Positions 34,564-44,450 of a DNA stretch of 64,000 bases are shown here, piece after piece. Source of the stretch: Robiginitalea sediminis (GTDB lineage Bacteria > Bacteroidota > Bacteroidia > Flavobacteriales > Flavobacteriaceae); the NCBI RefSeq assembly GCF_002198115.1, contig NZ_NGNR01000001.1:62001-126000 (forward strand), read 5' to 3'. Numbering within the stretch: the stretch's first letter is position 1; each line of letters starts with the position of its first letter. The notes beneath the pieces are model-generated. The model did not search any database and was not told where the DNA came from. It saw only the letters and a program-made list of their open reading frames with translations. Position numbers and translations under genes: made by a program.

Positions 34564-35834
34564 ACAACACCATGGAAAACATACAGGTCATTAAACAACG
34601 GTTTGAGATTATCGGGAACGATACCAAGCTCAACCGCGCCCTGGAGAAAGCCATACAGGTGGCACCGACGGATATTTCCGTCTTGGTTACGGGGGAGAGC
34701 GGCGTTGGGAAGGAAGCCATCCCAAAGATCATCCACTCCCTTTCCCACCGCAAGCACGCCAAGTACATAGCAGTAAACTGCGGGGCCATCCCTGAGGGGA
34801 CCATAGACAGTGAACTTTTCGGGCATGAAAAGGGGGCCTTTACCGGGGCTACCCAAACGCGCAGCGGGTATTTCGAAGTGGCAGACGGGGGCACCATCTT
34901 CCTGGACGAGGTGGGGGAGCTGCCCCTGACCACCCAGGTCCGCCTGCTGCGGGTGTTGGAAAACGGGGAGTTCCTCAAAGTGGGTTCCTCACGCGTCCAG
35001 AAGACCAATGTCCGTATTGTAGCAGCTACCAATATCAATATGATAGAGGCCATCCAGAAGGGTAAGTTCCGGGAGGACCTCTACTACCGCCTCAGCACCG
35101 TGGAAATACACATCCCGGCCCTGCGCGAACGCCAGGGAGACATCCACCTGCTCTTCCGCAAATTCGCCTCGGATTTCGGGCAGAAGTATAAAATGCCTAC
35201 CATCCGCCTGGAGGACGATGCCGTGCAATTGTTGGAACACCACCGCTGGCCGGGCAATATCCGGCAGCTGCGCAACATAGCCGAGCAACTCTCCGTCCTG
35301 GAACAGGACCGGTCTGTTTCGGCAGCCACCCTGAGGTCTTATCTCCCGGATGCCGGGAGCAACCTGCCTGCCGTGGTGGCCACCCGCCGCTCAGAAGGCG
35401 ATTTCAGCAATGAGCGGGAAATCCTCTACAAGGTCCTCTTCGACATGAAGTCGGACCTGAACGACCTGAAGAAACTGACCCTGGAGTTGCTCAAGCACGA
35501 CGATGCCGAAAAAGTACAGGAGGAGCACGGCTCCCTGATCCGTAAAATCTACGGGGAGGCCGAGGATGCCGTGGAGGAGAGCAGCGCGGTAGCCGTCCTG
35601 CCGGCAGCACCGGACCCGGAGATAGAGGCCCCCGTGCCCCAGGCTCCGGCCGAGGACCGGTACCACTTTGCCGAAGAGATAGAAGAGGAAGAAACCCTAT
35701 CTTTACAGGAAAAGGAAATCGAACTGATTGCCAAAGCCCTGGAGCGCAACAAAGGGCGTCGGAAGGCTGCGGCCTCCGAACTGGGGATTTCCGAACGCAC
35801 CCTGTACCGCAAGATCAAACAATACGACCTGTAA
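34560..35834 (+). CDS. Sigma-54-dependent transcriptional activator without receiver domain
   Basis: A 424-aa AAA+ enhancer-binding protein. GESGVGKE is the Walker [10 protein letters not shown] the loop that contacts sigma-54, and FLDEVGEL the Walker B. The C-terminus [20 protein letters not shown] is a Fis-type helix-turn-helix. Only about 20 residues precede the AAA+ domain, so there is no receiver, PAS or GAF input domain. Between AAA+ and HTH lies a low-complexity acidic/proline linker (about residues 330-385). The GTG start overlaps the miaB stop (GTGA); an ATG at 34572 is possible. Its targets are unknown; see the -24/-12 element before groES. Confidence 0.92.
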   Translation: MNNTMENIQVIKQRFEIIGNDTKLNRALEKAIQVAPTDISVLVTGESGVGKEAIPKIIHSLSHRKHAKYIAVNCGAIPEGTIDSELFGHEKGAFTGATQTRSGYFEVADGGTIFLDEVGELPLTTQVRLLRVLENGEFLKVGSSRVQKTNVRIVAATNINMIEAIQKGKFREDLYYRLSTVEIHIPALRERQGDIHLLFRKFASDFGQKYKMPTIRLEDDAVQLLEHHRWPGNIRQLRNIAEQLSVLEQDRSVSAATLRSYLPDAGSNLPAVVATRRSEGDFSNEREILYKVLFDMKSDLNDLKKLTLELLKHDDAEKVQEEHGSLIRKIYGEAEDAVEESSAVAVLPAAPDPEIEAPVPQAPAEDRYHFAEEIEEEETLSLQEKEIELIAKALERNKGRRKAAASELGISERTLYRKIKQYDL

Positions 35835-35835
35835 G

Positions 35836-36351
35836 ATGGCTGCCAGACCCTTTTTGTTCCTTGCTTTCATGGCCATGGCCCTGGTAGGGTGCGGCGCCTA
35901 CAACTTTACCGGAGGGGATGTGGGTACAGCCCAAACCTTCCAGGTGAACTACTTCCAGAACAACGCCACCCAAAGCCCGGGTTCGGTATTCCACCCGGGG
36001 CTGGACCGCGATTTCACCCTGTCCCTGCAGGACCTCATCCTGAACCAGACCAACCTGGACCTGGTGGGCTCCAGCGGCGATCTGGTTTACGAGGGCGAGA
36101 TCGTGGAATACCGGGTACAGCCTATGTCTGCAACCGCGGAACAGCGGGCAGCACAGAACCGGCTTACCATGAGTGTAAACGTGCGGTTCTTTAACCGGAC
36201 CAAGGAGGACTCGGACTGGGAACAGCGGTTCTCCTTTTTCTTCGATTACCCTGCTGCCTCCCAGCTCTCGTCTGTACAGGACGAAGCCCACAGGGAAATT
36301 TTCGAACGGATCAACCAGGAAATATTCAACAAATCGCTGGCAGACTGGTAA
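35836..36351 (+). CDS. lptE: LptE-family LPS assembly lipoprotein
   Basis: A 171-aa lipoprotein whose signal peptide ends at AMALVGCGAYNFTGG. The frame is open from 35728, but the ATG at 35836, two bases after the activator stop, begins the signal peptide and is chosen. Tyr-rich start, conserved small beta-alpha domain and genome position fit the Bacteroidota LptE family, which plugs the LptD channel that puts lipopolysaccharide into the outer leaflet. It is followed after one base by the next gene. Confidence 0.82.
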   Translation: MAARPFLFLAFMAMALVGCGAYNFTGGDVGTAQTFQVNYFQNNATQSPGSVFHPGLDRDFTLSLQDLILNQTNLDLVGSSGDLVYEGEIVEYRVQPMSATAEQRAAQNRLTMSVNVRFFNRTKEDSDWEQRFSFFFDYPAASQLSSVQDEAHREIFERINQEIFNKSLADW

Positions 36352-36352
36352 G

Positions 36353-37252
36353 ATGAAGGTCTCGGATTTCACAAACCTGCTCAGGGCGCCCGAAACGCTC
36401 CGTACCCCGGCCCAGGCCAGGGCCCTGGAAGAGGTGGTGGAGGCCTACCCCTGGTTCCAGGCCGCCCGCGCCCTGCACCTCAAGGCCCTGCACAACGAGG
36501 AGAGTTATAAATACAATCAGGCCCTGAAGGAGACCGCGGCCTGTACGGCAGACCGGGAAATCCTGTTCGATTTTATCACTTCGGAAGCCTTCCTGCAGAA
36601 CCCTATTGCCGACAGCATTTCCGGCCGGGTATCCCTGGAAGACCAGGAAATCATTGCAGAACCCGTGGAGCCGAACATGGCGCGGGATACCGGGATGATC
36701 GAAAAACAGGAGGACAGCCCCCTGCCACGCAACCTGGAGGAGGCCGACCAGATCCTGGACCCCAAACTGTTCCGCTCAGTAGACCCCGAGGTAGACAAAG
36801 CCCTGGAAGCCTCCCGGGAAAGCCTTCAAATGGGCAAGCCCCTGCGATTTACCAAGGACGAACGCCACTCCTTTTCCGAATGGCTGCAACTGGCCAGTTT
36901 CAAGAAGCCCGCCCCGCCCCCTGCGGAGGCACCGGTGCAGACGGAACCGGAAGCCGATCCCAGAAAGGAAAAATTCGAATTGATTGACCGGTTCATAGCC
37001 GAGAACCCCAAAATTGTCCCCAACCCGGAACAGGCCGAAAAAGTGGATATCGGAGCCTCGGTGCAACTCAATAAAAACGAGCTTATGACCGAGACCCTGG
37101 CGCGGGTTTACCTGGAACAGGGGAAGTATAAAAAAGCCATTCAGGCCTACCGCATTCTCAGTTTGAAATATCCGGAAAAAAGTGGTTTCTTTGCAGACCA
37201 AATTAAAGCCGTCGGGAAACTTCGCGACGCTAAACCGAAGAAAGACAAATGA
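36353..37252 (+). CDS. Unknown helical protein with a C-terminal TPR-like unit
   Basis: A 299-aa soluble protein without signal peptide. Residues 1-90 are helical (VEAYPWFQAARALHLKAL), the middle about 90-205 is acidic and proline-rich and probably disordered, and the C-terminus has one clear TPR-like hairpin (ETLARVYLEQGKYKKAIQAY). I do not recognise a functional family. The gene lies directly between lptE and secG and overlaps secG by 4 bases, so it is co-translated with them; a scaffolding role in envelope biogenesis is a guess. Confidence 0.75.
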   Translation: MKVSDFTNLLRAPETLRTPAQARALEEVVEAYPWFQAARALHLKALHNEESYKYNQALKETAACTADREILFDFITSEAFLQNPIADSISGRVSLEDQEIIAEPVEPNMARDTGMIEKQEDSPLPRNLEEADQILDPKLFRSVDPEVDKALEASRESLQMGKPLRFTKDERHSFSEWLQLASFKKPAPPPAEAPVQTEPEADPRKEKFELIDRFIAENPKIVPNPEQAEKVDIGASVQLNKNELMTETLARVYLEQGKYKKAIQAYRILSLKYPEKSGFFADQIKAVGKLRDAKPKKDK

Positions 37253-37614
37253 GCACATTTACAATCTTTGTGATCCTGATCATCGCAGTCTGCTTGCTGC
37301 TGATGCTGGTAGTGATGGTGCAGAACCCCAAAGGCGGAGGGTTGTCCTCTTCTTTTGGAGGCGGCGGCAACCAGGTTGTAGGAGGGGTGAAGAAGACCGG
37401 GGATTTCCTGGACAAGAGCACCTGGACCCTGGCCACCATCCTCATCGTCCTGATCCTGGTCTCAAACGTGACCCTGAAAAGTAATTTTCAGGCTTCCGAA
37501 TCCAAACTATTGCAGGAAGACGGTATCGAAGCTGTCCCGGAAGGCGACCTCAACGCCATCCCGGAAGAGGCCCCGGCCGGAACGCCGGCTACGCCGATTG
37601 ACACCCTGCAGTAA
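37249..37614 (+). CDS. secG: Preprotein translocase subunit SecG
   Basis: A 121-aa protein with two membrane helices (about residues 3-22 and 60-78) joined by the glycine/serine loop NPKGGGLSSSFGGGG that is typical of SecG. The acidic, proline-rich C-terminal tail is longer than in proteobacteria. It stabilises the SecYEG channel and assists SecA-driven export. It is the last gene of the miaB-to-secG chain and is followed by a strong terminator. Confidence 0.92.
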   Translation: MSTFTIFVILIIAVCLLLMLVVMVQNPKGGGLSSSFGGGGNQVVGGVKKTGDFLDKSTWTLATILIVLILVSNVTLKSNFQASESKLLQEDGIEAVPEGDLNAIPEEAPAGTPATPIDTLQ

Positions 37615-37636
37615 CATCAAGACATTTCGCGTGACC

Positions 37637-37675
37637 AAAATGCCAGCTTTTATGACAAGCTGGCATTTTCATTTT
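37637..37675 (+). terminator. Intrinsic terminator after secG
   Basis: AAAATGCCAGCTT (37637-37649) pairs with AAGCTGGCATTTT (37657-37669) around a 7-base loop, then a further T-rich stretch. It lies 22 bases after the secG stop and could work in both directions. Confidence 0.85.
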
Positions 37676-37698
37676 ACAATCTGTCAGTTTTTATCGGC

Positions 37699-37713
37699 TG
37701 GCACAATTTTGGC
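37699..37713 (+). promoter_or_regulatory. Sigma-54-type -24/-12 promoter before groES
   Basis: TGGCACAATTTTGGC has the invariant GG (37700-37701) and GC (37712-37713) with exactly ten bases between, and the full TGGCAC of the -24 box. Only one base of the TTGC -12 box differs. Transcription would start near 37725, about 30 bases before the groES ATG. No CIRCE-type inverted repeat is present in this spacer. Confidence 0.65.
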
Positions 37714-37755
37714 CCAGGCAATGGGCGTAATCTTTAAATTAAAAAATCGATCAAT

Positions 37756-38034
37756 ATGGCTAAAGTGAACATTAAACCATTGGCGGATCGGGTCCTGGTA
37801 GAACCCATGGCAGCCGAAACCAAGACAGCCTCTGGCATTATTATCCCGGACACGGCCAAGGAAAAACCGCAGAAAGGGAAAGTGGTTGCGGTTGGCCCCG
37901 GTACCAAAGATGAGAAAATGACCGTATCTGTTGGAGACACCGTGTTGTACGGGAAGTACTCCGGTACCGAGCTGAAGTTCGATGGCACGGATTACCTGAT
38001 GATGCGGGAAAGCGATATTCTGGCGATCATCTGA
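37756..38034 (+). CDS. groES: Co-chaperonin GroES
   Basis: A 92-aa co-chaperonin that caps the GroEL chamber. [12 protein letters not shown], the mobile-loop region [13 protein letters not shown] and the C-terminal [13 protein letters not shown] are standard. It is followed 57 bases later by groEL in the same transcript. Confidence 0.97.
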   Translation: MAKVNIKPLADRVLVEPMAAETKTASGIIIPDTAKEKPQKGKVVAVGPGTKDEKMTVSVGDTVLYGKYSGTELKFDGTDYLMMRESDILAII

Positions 38035-38037
38035 TAG

Positions 38038-39723
<1,686 letters not shown>

Positions 39724-39744
39724 ACCACAGCCTTGCAAAACCAG

Positions 39745-39776
39745 AAAATCCGGCAGTTTCCCTGCCGGATTTTTTT
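39745..39776 (+). terminator. Intrinsic terminator after groEL
   Basis: ATCCGGCAG (39748-39756) pairs with CTGCCGGAT (39762-39770) around TTTCC and is followed by six T residues, 24 bases after the groEL stop. Confidence 0.92.
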
Positions 39777-39825
39777 ATAGGTTTGGGACGTGTTTTGTAC
39801 CTTGGCCCAATTAAAACTGACTCCC

Positions 39826-40314
39826 ATGCAGGACCACCTCACCCGTGCATTAGCCATCCTTTCCGAAGCGGGTACAACACCTTCCCGGAAGCTGGAGGCC
39901 GTTTGTGAATACCTCCGCACCACCATTGCCCATTACGACTGGGTGGGCTTTTATTTCCGCAATGGCCAGCGGGAGGAACTCAAACTGGGACCCTATGCAG
40001 GCGACCCTACGGACCACACCCTGATCCCCTTCGGGAAGGGCATTTGCGGGCAGGTAGCCCTCAGCAACCAGAACTTTGTGGTGCCGGACGTTTCGGCCCA
40101 GGACAATTACATCGCCTGCAGCCTGCATGTGAAATCCGAGATTGTGGTCCCCGTTTTTCTGGATGGGAAGAACATCGGGCAGATCGACATCGACTCCCAT
40201 ACCCCGGACCCGTTTTCCGAGGAAGATGAACGGTTGCTGGAAGGGATCTGCGCCGGGGTCTCCCGCTTGCTGGAGGCCGAAGGGATTTCCGACCCATCCG
40301 CCCAACTCGGGTAG
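39826..40314 (+). CDS. GAF-domain free methionine-(R)-sulfoxide reductase-like protein
   Basis: A 162-aa single GAF domain. The ATG at 39826 is preferred to an in-frame start at 39790 because the family begins here. FGKGICGQVA and NYIACSLHVKSEIVVPV place cysteines at the positions used by free methionine-R-sulfoxide reductase (YebR type), and the surrounding residues match that group. It likely reduces free Met-R-sulfoxide using thioredoxin. It forms a single-gene unit between the groEL terminator and the purH promoter. Confidence 0.8.
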   Translation: MQDHLTRALAILSEAGTTPSRKLEAVCEYLRTTIAHYDWVGFYFRNGQREELKLGPYAGDPTDHTLIPFGKGICGQVALSNQNFVVPDVSAQDNYIACSLHVKSEIVVPVFLDGKNIGQIDIDSHTPDPFSEEDERLLEGICAGVSRLLEAEGISDPSAQLG

Positions 40315-40392
40315 GACTGGCAACCGGCCAGGCTTTTAAAAACTTTCCCTCTATTGTTGATAACCCGGCGGGGTTCATCGGGCGAAATGCGC

Positions 40393-40400
40393 TACTTTTG
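40393..40400 (+). promoter_or_regulatory. -7 element of purH (TACTTTTG)
   Basis: Exact TAnnTTTG match, 33 bases before the purH ATG. The leader contains no obvious riboswitch fold or long hairpin. Confidence 0.55.
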
Positions 40401-40432
40401 CTTGCCTAAACCTTTTATCACAAGCCTTTAGC

Positions 40433-41965
40433 ATGAGTACTTCCAGGAAGGCGGCATCCGCCCTTATTTCGGTATTTCACAAAGACGGACTGGAGCCTGT
40501 GGTCCGCAAACTTCACGAGCTCGGGGTAACCCTCTATTCCACCGGGGGTACCGAAGCCTTTATACGGGGGCTGGGCCTCCCGGTAACGGCGGTCGAGGAC
40601 CTTACCGGATACCCCTCCATCCTGGGCGGGCGGGTTAAAACCCTCCACCCGAAAGTATTCGGCGGCATCCTGGGGCGACGGGAACTGCAGGAAGACCTGG
40701 AGCAGCTGGGGCAGTATGAAATCCCGCAGCTCGATATTGTGGTGGTGGACCTCTACCCATTCGAGAAAACGGTTGCCGAGGGCGCCTCACAACAAGCCAT
40801 CATTGAGAAGATCGACATCGGCGGGATTTCCCTGATCCGCGCTGCCGCCAAAAACTACAAGGACGTGCTTTGCGTGGCCTCCATGGAAGACTACAAACCC
40901 CTGCTGGATCTGCTGGGGGAAAAAGGCGGGAGCACCGATATGGAAGACCGACAGGCCTTTGCCACCCGGGCCTTCCAGGTATCCTCCCACTACGATGCCG
41001 CCATTTTCAACTATTTCAACCGCAGCGGCGCCAGTAGCGCTTTGAAAATCAGCGAGCCCGTTGGGCGGGTGCTCCGGTACGGAGAAAACCCGCACCAGGA
41101 AGGAGTATTCTACGGGGATTTTGACGCCCTCTTCGAACAATTGCACGGCAAAGAACTCTCCTACAACAACCTGCTGGACATAGACGCAGCCGTGAACCTG
41201 ATGGAGGAATTCCGGGGGGAAGATCCCACCTTTGCCATCCTGAAGCACAACAACGCCTGTGGTCTGGCCACGCGTCCCACCCTGGCCCAGGCCTACGCAG
41301 ACGCCCTGGCCGGAGACCCGGTTTCCGCCTTCGGGGGCATCCTGATCTGCAACCGGGAAATGGATGCTGCCACGGCAGCCCAGGTTCACGAACTTTTCTG
41401 CGAGGTGGTCATCGCCCCGTCCTATACCGCTGAGGCCCTGGAAACCCTCAAGGGGAAGAAGAACCGTATTCTGCTGATCCAGAAGCCTACCCCCCTGCCC
41501 GAAACCCAGGTGCGCACCTGCCTGAACGGCATCCTATTCCAGGACAAAGACCTGAAAACCGATGCAGCGGAAGACCTGAAATGCGCCACCAAAAAAGCCC
41601 CCACGGACCAGGAGGTCAGGGACCTGCTTTTTGCTTCCAAGATCTGCAAACACACCAAGTCCAATACCATTGTCCTGGCCAAGAACCAACAGCTCTGCGC
41701 CAGCGGCACCGGGCAAACCTCCCGGGTGGACGCCCTGAACCAGGCCATCCATAAGGCCGGCTCCTTTGGTTTTGACCTCAATGGGGCTGTTATGGCCAGC
41801 GACGCCTTCTTCCCGTTCCCGGACTGTGTGGAGATTGCCGGCAATGCCGGAATCCGCAGTGTAATCCAGCCCGGAGGGTCCATAAAAGACCAGCTGAGCA
41901 TCGATTATTGCGATGAAAACGGAATTGCCATGGTAATGACGGGAACCCGTCATTTTAAGCATTAA
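40433..41965 (+). CDS. purH: Bifunctional AICAR transformylase / IMP cyclohydrolase
   Basis: A 510-aa enzyme for the last two steps of purine synthesis. The N-terminal MGS-like domain (about residues 1-150, with GRVKTLHPKVFGGIL) is IMP cyclohydrolase; the rest is the transformylase, with the catalytic KHNNACGLA. Length is normal for Bacteroidota. It is followed closely by the mreB promoter. Confidence 0.96.
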   Translation: MSTSRKAASALISVFHKDGLEPVVRKLHELGVTLYSTGGTEAFIRGLGLPVTAVEDLTGYPSILGGRVKTLHPKVFGGILGRRELQEDLEQLGQYEIPQLDIVVVDLYPFEKTVAEGASQQAIIEKIDIGGISLIRAAAKNYKDVLCVASMEDYKPLLDLLGEKGGSTDMEDRQAFATRAFQVSSHYDAAIFNYFNRSGASSALKISEPVGRVLRYGENPHQEGVFYGDFDALFEQLHGKELSYNNLLDIDAAVNLMEEFRGEDPTFAILKHNNACGLATRPTLAQAYADALAGDPVSAFGGILICNREMDAATAAQVHELFCEVVIAPSYTAEALETLKGKKNRILLIQKPTPLPETQVRTCLNGILFQDKDLKTDAAEDLKCATKKAPTDQEVRDLLFASKICKHTKSNTIVLAKNQQLCASGTGQTSRVDALNQAIHKAGSFGFDLNGAVMASDAFFPFPDCVEIAGNAGIRSVIQPGGSIKDQLSIDYCDENGIAMVMTGTRHFKH

Positions 41966-41971
41966 TTTTAC

Positions 41972-41994
41972 TACTTTTACCGGTAAAATTTACC
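41972..41994 (+). promoter_or_regulatory. mreB promoter element with overlapping palindromes
   Basis: TACTTTTA (41972-41979) is a one-mismatch -7 element. A perfect 14-bp palindrome TTTTACCGGTAAAA (41975-41988) overlaps it, and GGTAAAATTTACC (41982-41994) forms a second, overlapping palindrome. The arrangement resembles an operator placed over a promoter; the regulator is unknown. The purH stop is only 6 bases upstream. Confidence 0.5.
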
Positions 41995-42021
41995 CGTTCG
42001 TCGGGAAGCAACCTTTAGCCC

Positions 42022-43050
42022 ATGGGTTTTTTTGATTTCTTGACCGAGGAAATTGCCATCGACCTCGGAACGGCCAATACCCTTATTATCCACGACGATA
42101 AAGTAGTGGTGGACAGCCCCTCTATTGTAGCGCGCGACCGTATTTCCGGAAAAATCATCGCCGTAGGCCGCGAGGCCAATATGATGCAGGGGAAAACCCA
42201 TGAAAACATCAAGACCATCCGACCGCTGAAGGACGGGGTTATTGCAGATTTCGACGCTTCCGAGAAGATGATCAACATGTTCATTAAGGGCATCCCGGCC
42301 CTGAAAAAGAAGTGGTTCCCGCCGGCCTTGCGCATGGTTATCTGCATCCCTTCGGGCATTACCGAAGTAGAGATGCGGGCGGTAAAGGAGTCGGCCGAAC
42401 GCGTCAATGGCAAGGAGGTATACCTCATCCACGAGCCCATGGCGGCTGCCATCGGGATCGGCCTGGACATAATGCAGCCCAAGGGTAACATGATTGTGGA
42501 TATCGGAGGGGGTACCACCGAAATCGCGGTTATCGCCCTGGGCGGGATTGTTTGCGACAAATCCGTAAAGATTGCGGGGGATGTGTTTACTAATGATATC
42601 ATCTACTACATGCGCACCCAACACAACCTCTATGTTGGGGAAAGTACCGCAGAGAATATCAAAATCCAGATAGGTTCGGCTACCGAAGACCTGCAGTCTC
42701 CCCCGGACGAAATGTCCGTGCAGGGGCGCGACCTGCTCACCGGGAAGCCCAAGCAGGTTTCTATCTCCTACCGGGAAATTGCCAAAGCCCTGGATAAATC
42801 CATCCTCCGGGTAGAGGATGCCGTAATGGAGACCCTTTCCCAAACCCCGCCGGAGCTGGCAGCGGACATCTACAATACCGGGATTTACCTGGCAGGGGGC
42901 GGATCCATGCTCCGGGGCCTGGACCGGAGGTTGTCCCAGAAGACAGACCTTCCGGTTTACATCGCGGAAGACCCCCTCAGGGCTGTTGTGCGCGGAACGG
43001 GAATCGCCCTGAAAAACCTGGAGCGCTACAAAAGCATTCTGATCAAATAG
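42022..43050 (+). CDS. mreB: Rod shape-determining protein MreB
   Basis: A 342-aa actin-like protein that organises lateral cell-wall growth. IDLGTANTLI is the phosphate-1 loop, VDIGGGTTEIAVI the phosphate-2 loop and AGGGSMLRGLDRRL the adenosine loop. It opens the elongasome operon mreB-mreC-mreD-mrdA-rodA. Confidence 0.97.
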   Translation: MGFFDFLTEEIAIDLGTANTLIIHDDKVVVDSPSIVARDRISGKIIAVGREANMMQGKTHENIKTIRPLKDGVIADFDASEKMINMFIKGIPALKKKWFPPALRMVICIPSGITEVEMRAVKESAERVNGKEVYLIHEPMAAAIGIGLDIMQPKGNMIVDIGGGTTEIAVIALGGIVCDKSVKIAGDVFTNDIIYYMRTQHNLYVGESTAENIKIQIGSATEDLQSPPDEMSVQGRDLLTGKPKQVSISYREIAKALDKSILRVEDAVMETLSQTPPELAADIYNTGIYLAGGGSMLRGLDRRLSQKTDLPVYIAEDPLRAVVRGTGIALKNLERYKSILIK

Positions 43051-43093
43051 GCGGGGCGGCGCTGCCGCCTGACGCCCAGCCCCAAAGCGCTGT

Positions 43094-43912
43094 ATGCAAA
43101 GGATCATCAATTTCATATTACGGAATAAGACCTCCTTGCTCTACCTCTTTTTGCTGCTTATCGGGCTCGTCCTTACCATTCAGAACAATACCTACCACCG
43201 GACGCGGTACTTCAACTCCGCCAACTGGCTCAGCGGCTCGGTCTATTCGGCCTCGGCCTCGGTTACGGATTATTTCGGGCTCTACTCCGAAAACCAGAAA
43301 CTCGCCGAGGAAAACCGCCGGCTCCGCCAGCTGCTGATCAACACCCCGGCGGTCGATAGCACGGCCCTGGATACGGCCGGGCTCACCTACGAGGTGTTTG
43401 CCGCCCAGGTCATTAAAAACAGCTATTCCCAGGCGAATAACTATATCACCATCAACAAGGGGGCTCGGGACAGCATCCAACAGGACATGGGGGTCATTAC
43501 CCCCCTGGGCATCCTTGGGATCGTGGAGCGGTCCAGCGCGAACTTTGCCTCGGTGCAAAGCATCCTCAACACCCGCTCCAACATCAACGCGAAAATTGCC
43601 GGGACGGATTATTTCGGCTCCCTGACCTGGAACCGCAAGGACTTCCGCTTTGCCCAGCTGGAGGACATCCCCAGGCTGGTTCCCTTAAGGGCCGGGGATA
43701 CCATTGTGACGGGGGCCATGTCCAGTATTTTCCCGGAAGGCATTCCCATTGGCACCATCCATTCCTTCGACCTGAACGAAAGCAACAGCTTCTACCATAT
43801 CGAGGTACGGCTGTTCAACGATATGACCAACCTGAGGCAGGTATACGTAATCCGCAACCGATTCCGCCCGGAACTCCTGCAACTCGAATCCGAAATCTCC
43901 GATGAACAATAG
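43094..43912 (+). CDS. mreC: Rod shape-determining protein MreC
   Basis: A 272-aa protein with a short cytoplasmic tail, one membrane helix (LLYLFLLLIGLVLTIQ), a coiled coil (YSENQKLAEENRRLRQLL) and periplasmic beta domains (GVITPLGILGIVE). It links MreB to the periplasmic wall synthases. It overlaps mreD by 11 bases. Confidence 0.93.
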   Translation: MQRIINFILRNKTSLLYLFLLLIGLVLTIQNNTYHRTRYFNSANWLSGSVYSASASVTDYFGLYSENQKLAEENRRLRQLLINTPAVDSTALDTAGLTYEVFAAQVIKNSYSQANNYITINKGARDSIQQDMGVITPLGILGIVERSSANFASVQSILNTRSNINAKIAGTDYFGSLTWNRKDFRFAQLEDIPRLVPLRAGDTIVTGAMSSIFPEGIPIGTIHSFDLNESNSFYHIEVRLFNDMTNLRQVYVIRNRFRPELLQLESEISDEQ

Positions 43913-44408
43913 CATCCTGGTCGGAATCCTTCGTTTTGCAGGCCTCGTGCTCCTACAGGTCCTGATTTTCAGCCGGATGAATTTCCTGGGGCAGATCAAC
44001 CCCATGGTCTATATCCTATTCCTTTACTGGTACCCGGTACGTGAGAACCGGACTGCGCTCCTGGGCATTGCCTTTTTACTTGGCTTTGCCGTTGACCTCT
44101 TTACCGATTCCCTGGCCATGCATACTGTAGCCAGCCTCACGGCAGCCTATTTCCGGCCTGCCATCATGCGGTTTGTCTTTGGGGTAAACCTGGAATTCCA
44201 GAATTTCCGCCTCTCCGCCTCCACCCGGGTACAAAAAGTCACTTTTCTTGCGTTATTGATAGGGATACACCACCTGGTTTTCTATACCCTGGAAATTTTT
44301 AGTTTGACGAATTTGCTCTTAATTTTGAAACGGGTGGTACTCAATGGCCTGGGGACCTTTGTTTTTGCCCTGTTGCTTTCCTCCCTGTTTGCCCGGCAAC
44401 GGGAATAA
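43902..44408 (+). CDS. mreD: Rod shape-determining protein MreD
   Basis: A 168-aa inner membrane protein with about five hydrophobic segments. INPMVYILFLYWYP and LLGFAVDLFTDSLAMHT fit the Bacteroidota MreD group, which is poorly conserved, so position after mreC is part of the assignment. Its ATG lies inside the end of mreC. Confidence 0.88.
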   Translation: MNNSILVGILRFAGLVLLQVLIFSRMNFLGQINPMVYILFLYWYPVRENRTALLGIAFLLGFAVDLFTDSLAMHTVASLTAAYFRPAIMRFVFGVNLEFQNFRLSASTRVQKVTFLALLIGIHHLVFYTLEIFSLTNLLLILKRVVLNGLGTFVFALLLSSLFARQRE

Positions 44409-44450
44409 GCCAGGCCCGGCCCCAAAGACCGAAATGCCCGCGGAAAAGCT

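Noticed and set aside
37615-37755. CIRCE/HrcA operator before groES
   Set aside because: The TTAGCACTC-N9-GAGTGCTAA repeat is not present; the only strong inverted repeat there is the secG terminator.
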